A DNA stretch of 58,371 nucleotides, taken from assembly GCA_016929415.1 (NCBI GenBank), contig JAFGIW010000027.1, forward strand, positions 1 to 58,371, written 5' to 3'. How positions within the stretch are numbered: the first letter of the stretch is position 1; every line of letters begins with the position of its first letter. Below, one piece after another: positions 8,901-16,293 of the stretch. The notes beneath the pieces are model-generated. The model made no database searches and was not told where the DNA came from. It saw only the letters and a program-made list of their open reading frames with translations. The DNA is from Chitinispirillaceae bacterium (lineage in GTDB: Bacteria; Fibrobacterota; Chitinivibrionia; Chitinivibrionales; Chitinispirillaceae). The position numbers were made by a program, and so were the translations under genes.

Positions 8901-9487
8901 GTTAGTGGATCGGAGAAACCGCCGTCGATTATCCGCTGATAAAAGAGTTTCAATGCAGCGGTATGCAGTGCGATCGTCCGGGGGGCGAGCCGCTTTTCCT
9001 TTGCAAGATACAGACGATACTGTTCAATCTTATCGATGGAGGTATCCCCCCGGGATGCCGGAAGCCATTTCAGATAGGCGGCAACGATCGTGCAGTAATT
9101 TTTCACCGTACGCTGACTGAATTGACGGTTTAAAAGAATGGTACGGAATTGCTGCACCGGATCTTCGTTCGAAGCCAATGGCGGATTAACGGCAACCGAC
9201 TCGATCTTCTTAAGCATTTCAATATGCGGCTTTGACGGAGCGATATGCAGGTAAAAAAGGAGAATCGGCGGCAATCGTTCGGACGGATCATTTTCGATAA
9301 ACGACCGCACTGATTCAAGCGGTATATTGCGCGGATTCCCCGGCAACGTTTCGAGAAACGTCTTGAGCGTCGCCCAGAACAGTTTGCGCTGCTCACCGCT
9401 GTACTTGAGTCCCGAAAGCACCTCCACATACTTTTCGAGCCAGAAATTGAGCCACTGGTGCGGTTTACGAAAGGTTTGCATTTTCAT
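8897..9487 (-). CDS. Integrase-like core-binding (SAM-like) protein with no catalytic domain
   Basis: The 196-residue product ends in a tyrosine-recombinase core-binding domain: PVQQFRTILLNRQFSQRTVKNYC, YLKWLPA and a final ALKLFYQRIIDGG (written here in pieces), at about residues 105-196. The first 100 residues look like a second helical module of similar type. The protein stops exactly where the catalytic domain (R...HxxR...Y) would begin, and no such sequence follows: the next gene is the PP-loop enzyme, whose ATG overlaps this stop. It is therefore either a truncated recombinase that survived as a DNA-binding protein or a dedicated accessory factor. I cannot assign a function. Confidence 0.65.
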   Translation of the reverse strand: MKMQTFRKPHQWLNFWLEKYVEVLSGLKYSGEQRKLFWATLKTFLETLPGNPRNIPLESVRSFIENDPSERLPPILLFYLHIAPSKPHIEMLKKIESVAVNPPLASNEDPVQQFRTILLNRQFSQRTVKNYCTIVAAYLKWLPASRGDTSIDKIEQYRLYLAKEKRLAPRTIALHTAALKLFYQRIIDGGFSDPLT

Positions 9488-9726
9488 CGGATATGCCGCC
9501 GTAATTCACTCTGTAAAGATACATAGCGCAGGAGGCCGAAGCAAGCTTTCGAGAAAACCATCCTACGTTCCCGTTCTTCCTGCATATCATTATCAATTGT
9601 ACCCTTTAAACGACTGAACCGCAACCGATAATCTGATGGCCGGCGGATGGACGGTTCCGGCAGGAAAGGAAAAGCAGGGGCGGCTGGCGCTCAAATAACC
9701 TATATTTTATTAAAGGGGGAAGTTCC

Positions 9727-10974
9727 ATGCAAAAACAAAATCAGATCATTCACTACAGTCTGCAGCTCATCATACTCCTGTTCTGTTGCGTGACAGCCCA
9801 GACGACAACCTACCTTTTCTGCTTTTTTAAAAACAATGGTGAAGACGGGATGCATCTTGCCTACAGCCTCAACGGCGAGTCATTCACCGCACTCAACAGC
9901 GATCAGTCCCTTATCAAACCCCAGCTCGGAAAAGATCGGTTGATGCGCGATCCAAGCATTGTCCGAGGGCCTGACAATATCTTTCATCTGGTCTGGACCA
10001 CCGGCTGGAACGATCGCTGCATCGGTTATGCAAATTCAAAGGACCTTATCACCTGGTCAAAGCAGGACTCCATTTTCGTCATGAAAAATGAGCCGACCGC
10101 AAAAAACTGCTGGGCGCCGGAGATCTTTTATGACGCCGCTTCGGACCAATACATCATTATCTGGTCCACTACCATTCCCGGTAAATTTCCCGAAACCCGG
10201 GCCTCGTGTGACAACGGCGGCAACCATCGGCTCTATTACGTCACTTCGAAAGACCTGAAGAAATTTTCTGAAACGAAACTCTTCTATGACCCGGGTTTTA
10301 ATTGCATCGATGGCTTTCTCGCCAAAGACGAAAACCGCTATGTCTTAGTTTTAAAGAATGAAACCTGCACCGACGCTGTTAAAGGCTTCATTGCGGCAAA
10401 GAACTTCCGCATCGCTTTTGCCGATGCAGTCACCGGACCTTTCGGAAACCTCACCGGGGTACTCAGTACCGGCGGCGATTGGGTTGAAGGACCATCGATG
10501 GTGAAAATCGGTGATGCATGGTACTTATATTATGACATTTATGGGAAGGGACGTTACGGCATACGGAAATCAAAAGATTTCAAAACCTGGAGCGGCGGCG
10601 CCGACAATATGACGAAACCAAACGGAGCACGTCATGGAACGGTCTTCGCGGTAACGGGTTTTATCGCCGATAAGGGGGAAAAAACCGGCTTCCGCTGGGA
10701 GGCGACGTCGCTGCAGAGGCAAAATCAGGAAAAACTCTCACATGCGCCTTCATTCTTTGTTGCACGAGAAACCCTTTTCTACAACAATAAATCCTCCATA
10801 TTTCAGATGGTGCGCGTCTTCAGTATCGACGGGAAGCTGCTGTGCGAACTGAAGCCCGGATTTAAAGGCGACGGTACACTGAAACTCGCGCTGGTAATGC
10901 GGGCCCCGCATGGCGTGATGCTCATCGACGCAACGGGAGTGACGGGACGCTTCAGTACAAAGTTGGTTTGGTAA
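9727..10974 (+). CDS. Secreted glycoside hydrolase family 43-like beta-propeller protein
   Basis: The 415-residue product has a signal peptide (LIILLFCCVTAQTT), a five-bladed-propeller GH43-type domain and a C-terminal module. The three expected acidic motifs are visible: RDPSIV (base), CWAPEIF (modulator) and WVEGPSMV (acid). Members act on arabinan, xylan or related plant polymers; the substrate here is not known. The last 60 residues (VFSIDGKLLCEL...RFSTKLVW) look like the beta-sandwich sorting or anchoring tails found on secreted enzymes of FCB-group bacteria. AAAGGGGGAAG precedes the ATG. The gene stands alone between unrelated neighbours. Confidence 0.82.
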   Translation: MQKQNQIIHYSLQLIILLFCCVTAQTTTYLFCFFKNNGEDGMHLAYSLNGESFTALNSDQSLIKPQLGKDRLMRDPSIVRGPDNIFHLVWTTGWNDRCIGYANSKDLITWSKQDSIFVMKNEPTAKNCWAPEIFYDAASDQYIIIWSTTIPGKFPETRASCDNGGNHRLYYVTSKDLKKFSETKLFYDPGFNCIDGFLAKDENRYVLVLKNETCTDAVKGFIAAKNFRIAFADAVTGPFGNLTGVLSTGGDWVEGPSMVKIGDAWYLYYDIYGKGRYGIRKSKDFKTWSGGADNMTKPNGARHGTVFAVTGFIADKGEKTGFRWEATSLQRQNQEKLSHAPSFFVARETLFYNNKSSIFQMVRVFSIDGKLLCELKPGFKGDGTLKLALVMRAPHGVMLIDATGVTGRFSTKLVW

Positions 10975-10993
10975 GGCACTTCGTTGTTGGTCC

Positions 10994-11407
10994 CTACGAC
11001 CTTATTCTCTCTCCGCCTCCCATTGACTTATGCAATGCCCCGGCCAGTTCTTTTCGTCCAAGCACCGCGCCCGTGAAGATATCGTTGCGGCCGTCGAGAT
11101 ACTTTGTACAGCTCTGCAGCACCAGATCGATCCCGAACTCGAGGGGGCGCTGGTTGACCGGCGTGCTGAAGGTACTGTCGATAAGGGTAAGGATCTTATG
11201 TTTTTTCGCTATTTTCACCAGCTTGACCAGGTCGAAGATATTCAAATAGGGATTGGTCGGCGATTCGGAAAAAATAAAACGGGTATTCGGCCGGATCGCC
11301 TTGTCCAGAGCGTCATAATGGCGTCGGTTCCCCTTATCAGTTGTATTTGAAAAACAGCGTCGCGTTATTGACCATTCCTCCAGAAAAACAGTTAATTCTT
11401 TAAGCGT
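10994..11407 (-). pseudogene. Fragment of a cystathionine gamma-synthase/lyase-family PLP enzyme
   Basis: About 138 codons read without a stop between a TAG and a TAG-like end, and match the middle of the Cys/Met-metabolism PLP family: RPNTRFIFSESPTNPYLN, then LIDSTFSTPVNQRPLEFG and SCTKYLDGRND, where the Lys of SCTKY would hold PLP. The usual first 130 and last 170 residues are missing, and stop codons lie upstream in frame. There is no ribosome-binding site at a full-length start. It is a decayed remnant, not a working gene. Confidence 0.8.
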
Positions 11408-11453
11408 CTAAAAATCTGTTTAATGTACCGGACCTTAATGCCGTTAATAAATC

Positions 11454-11480
11454 AAAAGCCCCGCTGTACGCGGGGCTTTT
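11454..11480 (-). terminator. Intrinsic terminator of the tRNA-Val/tRNA-Asp transcript
   Basis: AAAAGCCCCGC and GCGGGGCTTTT form an 11-base-pair inverted repeat with a 5-base loop. On the minus strand it lies 4 bases past the tRNA-Asp discriminator base and ends in a T-run. Being symmetrical it can also stop plus-strand transcription from the GH43-like gene. Confidence 0.85.
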
Positions 11481-11484
11481 GAAT

Positions 11485-11558
<74 letters not shown>

Positions 11559-11609
11559 AAAGTTGGTGCGCTTACACCGTGAAAATTAATTAATTTCCGA
11601 TACTATTAT

Positions 11610-11684
11610 TGGGCGTTGTAGGATTCGAACCTACGACCACCTGCTTGTAAGGCAGGTACTCTATACCAGCTGAGCTAAACGCCC
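11610..11684 (-). tRNA. tRNA-Val (TAC)
   Basis: Acceptor GGGCGTT pairs with AACGCCC, the D-arm TTAGCTCAG and T-arm GGTTCGAATCC are standard, and the anticodon stem CCTGC/GCAGG encloses CTTACAA with anticodon TAC. CCA is not encoded. Its 5' end is one base from the stop codon of the upstream small membrane-protein gene, so the two probably share a transcript that needs 5' processing. Confidence 0.95.
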
Positions 11685-11685
11685 T

Positions 11686-11892
11686 CTATTTCGTCTTTAT
11701 CCGTTCTTTATCTTTCAGGATAATAGCAACCGGAATAAGAATGCAATATCCGCCAACTAATAAAAACGGCGCCCAACTGAGTGATAAAGGATTATCAACC
11801 GGTCCCTGTGCCAGTAAAATATATCCGAGTGTGATTATAATACAGCCGGTAACGAACAAAGCTACCTGTTTTCCGGTAAACAGGTTGTGCAT
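11686..11892 (-). CDS. Small two-helix membrane protein, DUF3098-like
   Basis: The 68-residue product has two hydrophobic helices (VALFVTGCIIITLGYILLA and APFLLVGGYCILIPVAIIL) and a basic tail KDKERIKTK. Size, topology and the short polar loop between helices resemble DUF3098 proteins of Bacteroidetes and relatives, whose function is unknown. GGGGGTAT precedes the ATG. It ends one base before tRNA-Val. Confidence 0.7.
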   Translation of the reverse strand: MHNLFTGKQVALFVTGCIIITLGYILLAQGPVDNPLSLSWAPFLLVGGYCILIPVAIILKDKERIKTK

Positions 11893-11946
11893 AATACCCC
11901 CTTGAAAGAAATTAAAATTATATCAGGTATTCATGAAGAGTCAATA

Positions 11947-12573
11947 TCAAATTTGCAGATCCTTGACAATTCGCTCGCGTTCTTCACCGGTTGCCGCATC
12001 CTTGAGCGCACGCAGGCGCTGGCAGGTGACGTTGTTTGCCTCATTGAGCAGCAATGCAAGGTTCTGCAACTCATCCCCTTTCCGGAGATGTATCTCGTTT
12101 GTATAGGATCCCCGGATCATGCCGTGACAGGTTTTCTCAAGCCGGAAAACCGGTCCCGCGACCTTATGGGAGAAAAAAATGCTGAGCAGGACAATCTGTA
12201 CGATAACGAGAAACACACCGGTCCCGAAGACCCACAGCAGTGAGACCATCAGGTTCCTTTTAAACTCCTTGTTGTCGGAAAAATCCCTGAAATAATCGGT
12301 GATCCCATGGACTAGGGATTTATACCGTTCGATTGAAGGGGATGGCTGGTCCTGCAATTCAAGCGCTATCCTGCTCTCGATATCGTTTTTAACGATGCGG
12401 ACCGTTGTCGTTAAAAGCGTTTGCGAGGCCATGTAAAGTGTTACCAGCATGAAACCGAGCAGGATCAGCATCGGGATAAGCATGGTGAGCATATAGCGTC
12501 CCTGAAATTTGCGATCAATAAAAAAATGGGTCCGGTTGATACCGGTACTACTGTTTTTCTTCGACACGTTCAC
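11947..12573 (-). CDS. Membrane HAMP-domain protein
   Basis: The 208-residue product starts with a basic segment containing FIDRKFQGRYMLTMLIP, a conserved lead-in of HAMP membrane proteins, then TM1 (about 27-50), an extracytoplasmic stretch of 60-70 residues, TM2 (about 108-132) and a HAMP-like unit HKVAGPVFRLEKTCHGMIRG...KGDELQNLA. No kinase, methyl-accepting or cyclase domain follows, so it probably modulates a partner. Its 5' end overlaps the PgpH-type gene by 26 bases; a later start would remove the overlap, but the basic N-terminus fits the family. Confidence 0.75.
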   Translation of the reverse strand: MNVSKKNSSTGINRTHFFIDRKFQGRYMLTMLIPMLILLGFMLVTLYMASQTLLTTTVRIVKNDIESRIALELQDQPSPSIERYKSLVHGITDYFRDFSDNKEFKRNLMVSLLWVFGTGVFLVIVQIVLLSIFFSHKVAGPVFRLEKTCHGMIRGSYTNEIHLRKGDELQNLALLLNEANNVTCQRLRALKDAATGEERERIVKDLQI

Positions 12574-14881
12574 GCTCCTTCTCTCTGGACGGATACTCTA
12601 TTCTGGAATGAAAAATACCCTGCAAAACAGGCATGAATCCTTCAACGATCTCATCGAGGTCACGAAGCGTCAGATCGCTCTGATCGAGCTGGGAAGAGAG
12701 AAACTTGTCACGAATGATCTTCTTGACCAGTTCTCGTAACAATTTGGGTGAGCTCGTGCCCAAGCTTCTCGAGGCTGCTTCAACCGAATCGGCAAGCATG
12801 ATAATGGCCGATTCCCTGGTCTGCGGCACAGGCCCGGCATAACGATACTCCTGCTCCTGCACCTGTTTATGGGGATCCTGTTCAAGCGCTTTTTCATAGA
12901 AGAAGGAGACCATACTTGTACCATGGTGCTGCGTTATGACATCCTGGATCGATTTGGGCACATGATATTTTCGCGCGAGTTCGACTCCGTCTTTGACATG
13001 GGAACAGATGATCAATGCACTCATCGATGGCGCCAGCTTTAAATGGCGGCTCCGGTCGACCGTAAGGCAGTTCTCAATAAAATACTCTGATTTCTCAATT
13101 TTCCCGATGTCGTGATAGTATGCAGCGACCCTCGCGAAAAGCGGGTTGGCGCCGATGCGCTGTGCCGCCGATTCCGCAAGGTTTCCCACCAGAACGCTGT
13201 GGTTATACGTTCCTGCCGCATCGATCGACAGACGTTTGAGGATAGGATGGTTTAGATCGGACAGCTCGACAAGCGTCATATCGGTGGTGATATCAAAAAG
13301 ATGTTCGAAAACAGGGGTAAGCATCATTGCCAGGAAAATCGCGATGATTACGCTGATAAGCGCCAGAGAGCAGTTGATCCCCAGGTTGATCACCGACAGC
13401 TTGAATCCGATAAGATGCCAAAGGGTAATGATAACGACGCTGATCATGACCACGGGGGGGATGGCTTTAAAAAAATGCCATCGGTAGCGGATGTTCCGTG
13501 CTGAAAATCCGGCGACGATACCGCTTAACAAAGAATATATGAAAAAATACTGGTTGAACCCCATGACGATGCCGAAACAGATACTGATGAACAGCGTGTA
13601 GACTAAACTGATTTCCATGCTGAACAAAATGGCGGTGAGGATCGATCCCATCGTAAGGGGAATGAGATATTCGGGAACGAGCGAGGTCATTTCACTCGAT
13701 CCTTCAAACAGACGTGGTGCAAGAATCATCGCCGCTCTGATAAAAGCGGCCTGCAGGCAAAGGACGATCGCCAGGGCTGACAGGTGCTTATGGTTGCGCA
13801 TCAGACGTTTTTCATACTTCGCGATGTAAAACGCTACGAAAAGCAACGGCAGCAGCATGAGCAGCAGCCTTCCGGCATTATTGGCGGTAAGCTTCCGCCG
13901 CTCCTGGACATTTTCCATTCTATCAAGTGCATACCGCAATGAAAGCAGCTTCCTGATGACCTCGGGAGTCACCTCCTGGTGTTTACGGATAATCTCTGTA
14001 TCCTTGATCACTTTCCCGCTGATTTCCAGGACCCCCTGAGAGGCTTTATGACGGCGCCGCATCGTTTCTTCGCCGTTGACTATGACATTCGGCCGCACAA
14101 AGGCGAACAGAAGTTCATAAATTCCGGCGAGCGCATCATCATCCAATTTCCGCTCGACACGAAGGCGTTTGATGGTGTTTTCAAGCGCTATTTCCTTTAC
14201 CGGCAGGTCGGTGATGCGGACGGTCGTTTCAAGTGAATCTTTTCTGAGTGAAATGAACTGACGGTCATAAAGCAGGTGTTGATCAAACGAGGTGTTGTAC
14301 AGTGTACGCAGTTCGGTGAGGCGTTCCATCGAAGGCACAAGCAGCACTGCCGATACACCTTTATCGAGCATGTCCCGCGCGTAAACCAGCACGTCCTCGA
14401 TAAGGTACGGACGTTTTTGAAACAGGTTGAGTGCATTGTTGGAAAGCTCACGGGAAAGCGCCTGCCTGATTGAATCGGCGACGGAATCGGAAGTGTCGCT
14501 CTTGGATAGTTGAAGCAGGTCAGGTCGTAAATCAAAGAGTTTCTTCATTACCTGATCTTTTATCGCCGCCTCCTGATCCACCACCAGAAGAACCTGCTCC
14601 ATCGCTTTTTTCCGCTCCCGCTCCACCTCTTCGGGTGAACGGACGATATCATAGGTAATAGGGGAAATTATCGTCTCTTTTGCAGCTTCCCCTACCTTCG
14701 GAAGATCAAACAACTGGACCCTTCTGGAATAAGGGAAAAATACAGTAAGAAAGACAAACGTCCCGGCAAGAATCAGGATTGGAGGATTAATAAACGCCGG
14801 TACACGAATCCGCAGATGTTTACCGATTTGAATGAACCTGAAGATTCGTGCCCGTTTATGCGACGTTATGGAATGCTTCAT
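12548..14881 (-). CDS. pgpH: 7TM-HD phosphodiesterase, PgpH family (c-di-AMP hydrolase type)
   Basis: The 777-residue product has one N-terminal membrane helix, an extracytoplasmic 7TMR-HDED-type region of about 280 residues, seven membrane helices (about 340-510) and a cytoplasmic HD domain with YYHDIGKIEKSEYFIEN and a downstream THHGTS-like site (VITQHHGTSMVSFF). In Listeria and relatives PgpH hydrolyses cyclic di-AMP. No diadenylate cyclase is in the window. The HAMP protein follows with an overlap, which suggests they act together. Substrate assignment rests on family knowledge. Confidence 0.88.
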   Translation of the reverse strand: MKHSITSHKRARIFRFIQIGKHLRIRVPAFINPPILILAGTFVFLTVFFPYSRRVQLFDLPKVGEAAKETIISPITYDIVRSPEEVERERKKAMEQVLLVVDQEAAIKDQVMKKLFDLRPDLLQLSKSDTSDSVADSIRQALSRELSNNALNLFQKRPYLIEDVLVYARDMLDKGVSAVLLVPSMERLTELRTLYNTSFDQHLLYDRQFISLRKDSLETTVRITDLPVKEIALENTIKRLRVERKLDDDALAGIYELLFAFVRPNVIVNGEETMRRRHKASQGVLEISGKVIKDTEIIRKHQEVTPEVIRKLLSLRYALDRMENVQERRKLTANNAGRLLLMLLPLLFVAFYIAKYEKRLMRNHKHLSALAIVLCLQAAFIRAAMILAPRLFEGSSEMTSLVPEYLIPLTMGSILTAILFSMEISLVYTLFISICFGIVMGFNQYFFIYSLLSGIVAGFSARNIRYRWHFFKAIPPVVMISVVIITLWHLIGFKLSVINLGINCSLALISVIIAIFLAMMLTPVFEHLFDITTDMTLVELSDLNHPILKRLSIDAAGTYNHSVLVGNLAESAAQRIGANPLFARVAAYYHDIGKIEKSEYFIENCLTVDRSRHLKLAPSMSALIICSHVKDGVELARKYHVPKSIQDVITQHHGTSMVSFFYEKALEQDPHKQVQEQEYRYAGPVPQTRESAIIMLADSVEAASRSLGTSSPKLLRELVKKIIRDKFLSSQLDQSDLTLRDLDEIVEGFMPVLQGIFHSRIEYPSREKERERVEEKQ

Positions 14882-14886
14882 ACTTA

Positions 14887-15051
14887 TTAAACCGATGCAG
14901 CTGCGCTCGAAACATCGATTAAATTAATCTCTTCGGTATTGAAGAAAACGTCGAAAACTGTCGCCATTATCGGATGGATCATGGTAATGAATATATATAT
15001 ACTCCACAGGAAAAAGCACAAGATGCATTTCACCGCTTCGGCCATGTCCAT
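14887..15051 (-). CDS. Possible 54-residue membrane peptide
   Basis: A frame starting MDMAEAVKCILCFF has one hydrophobic helix (about 9-32) and an acidic tail (NTEEINLIDVSS). It fills the gap between the LysM gene and pgpH on the same strand. There is no good ribosome-binding site, and a different start is possible at 15045. No family is recognised. It could be chance. Confidence 0.3.
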   Translation of the reverse strand: MDMAEAVKCILCFFLWSIYIFITMIHPIMATVFDVFFNTEEINLIDVSSAAASV

Positions 15052-15076
15052 GAATTCCCGGCAGAAATGATTCGCA

Positions 15077-15838
15077 TCATCGCGGGATAGTCAGAACCTG
15101 GCCCGGGAAGATAAGATCAGAAGGGTCAACAAATTTTGATGGATTTGTATCTTTCTGATACCTGCGAAAATTGCGGTCAATTACAGCTTTATTCGCCTGA
15201 TAGATTTTCGGCCACTGCAGCGGATCGCCGTAAACTCGCGCCGCGATACTGAACAGGGTCTCATAGCGGTCATTGATTTTCTGGACGGTATAAGAGTCGA
15301 TGGCAGGTTTTTCCTGTATGACATTATCTGCTGTTGCAGCCATTTCAACGGAAGCGGACAAATCCGTTAGCCGACGTTCACACTGATTTAACAGTTCGAC
15401 CACAACGCTAAACCGACCGGCAAGATCACGAAGCCTTGATGCAGAATTAGACTGCAATGATGCCAGGCGGGTTCTAAAAGAGAAAATCCGGGAAGAATCC
15501 CGCTTAAACTGCTCATCAGGACGATTTTGAATTGTAGTAATATCATGATGGAGCGCATCGATCGCTTCAGAAGCCTCCTCCACATCCTTGGCGGTGATTC
15601 CAAGCGCCCCAAGCTTTTTTTTCCGGATATCAGAGATTTTTTTTTTGATAGAGTTGATCTGGTTTTTAAGATCGAGTATTACCGCCTGCTCGTGCGCGAT
15701 CTCTTCGCGCAGTTTCTGATCCCGGCTTTGATATTCCGACAGCTGTTTCTCGTATTCTCCATAAGAGAGAGAAGATTGGGCCGAAAGGGAGATACTCATC
15801 AGCAAGGTTGCACCCATACATTGGCGCACGATTTTCAC
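15077..15838 (-). CDS. Exported coiled-coil protein with a C-terminal LysM domain
   Basis: The 253-residue product starts at GTG 15838 (GGGGGG upstream) with a signal peptide (ATLLMSISLSAQSSL). Residues 25-95 are a coiled coil (QKLREEIAHEQAVILDL..., KKISDIRKKKLG), and the last 60 form a LysM unit: YETLFSIAARVYGDPLQWPK, IYQANKA and the terminal FPGQVLTIPR. LysM binds peptidoglycan; the coiled coil may mediate assembly. The gene is followed by pgpH and preceded by a coiled-coil lipoprotein, so both could belong to one envelope unit. Confidence 0.85.
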   Translation of the reverse strand: MKIVRQCMGATLLMSISLSAQSSLSYGEYEKQLSEYQSRDQKLREEIAHEQAVILDLKNQINSIKKKISDIRKKKLGALGITAKDVEEASEAIDALHHDITTIQNRPDEQFKRDSSRIFSFRTRLASLQSNSASRLRDLAGRFSVVVELLNQCERRLTDLSASVEMAATADNVIQEKPAIDSYTVQKINDRYETLFSIAARVYGDPLQWPKIYQANKAVIDRNFRRYQKDTNPSKFVDPSDLIFPGQVLTIPR

Positions 15839-15898
15839 GTGTACCCCCCTTCCCGGTAGTGCGAAGGAATTATACGTAATTTGTTTAGCGGCTTTATC

Positions 15899-16153
15899 CT
15901 ATGGTTGAGATTCCTCAAGCTCCTGTTGCTCGTCCTCTTCTTCCGCCTTTGCGCCGCCGAGTTCCTGTTCAAGCTTCATGCGTTCCATACGGAGATCTGA
16001 AAGCTTGCGTTCAGCGCTCTCGGCCGCGGCTCTTGCCTGTTCTAATTTGCCCACTTCTTCATTGCTTGGTTTTGGAGTACATCCGGTAAATCCACCCATG
16101 AGAAAAAGTATACTGACAAGAACAACCCCATTTATCTTGAGAAACTTTGCCAT
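15899..16153 (-). CDS. Small coiled-coil lipoprotein
   Basis: The 84-residue product starts at ATG 16153, 6 bases after CGGGAGG; a longer frame from 16234 lacks a site and is rejected. The signal ends in MGGFTGC, a lipobox-like sequence with Cys at residue 25. The rest is a charged coiled coil (KLEQARAAAESAERKLSDLR) with an acidic Glu/Gln-rich end. Size and layout recall Lpp-like periplasmic spacers, but no family is assigned. Confidence 0.7.
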   Translation of the reverse strand: MAKFLKINGVVLVSILFLMGGFTGCTPKPSNEEVGKLEQARAAAESAERKLSDLRMERMKLEQELGGAKAEEEDEQQELEESQP

Positions 16154-16293
16154 TGAAACCTCCCGTTCATTGTACAGCATCATTAAATGGTAGTCAAGTA
16201 GGTAATATATAGTATCTAAAAAGGGCTCTGTCAAATTATTACCAAAATAATTAATGCGTTTTTCAAATAAAATTTTCCTGATGATACCGGATT

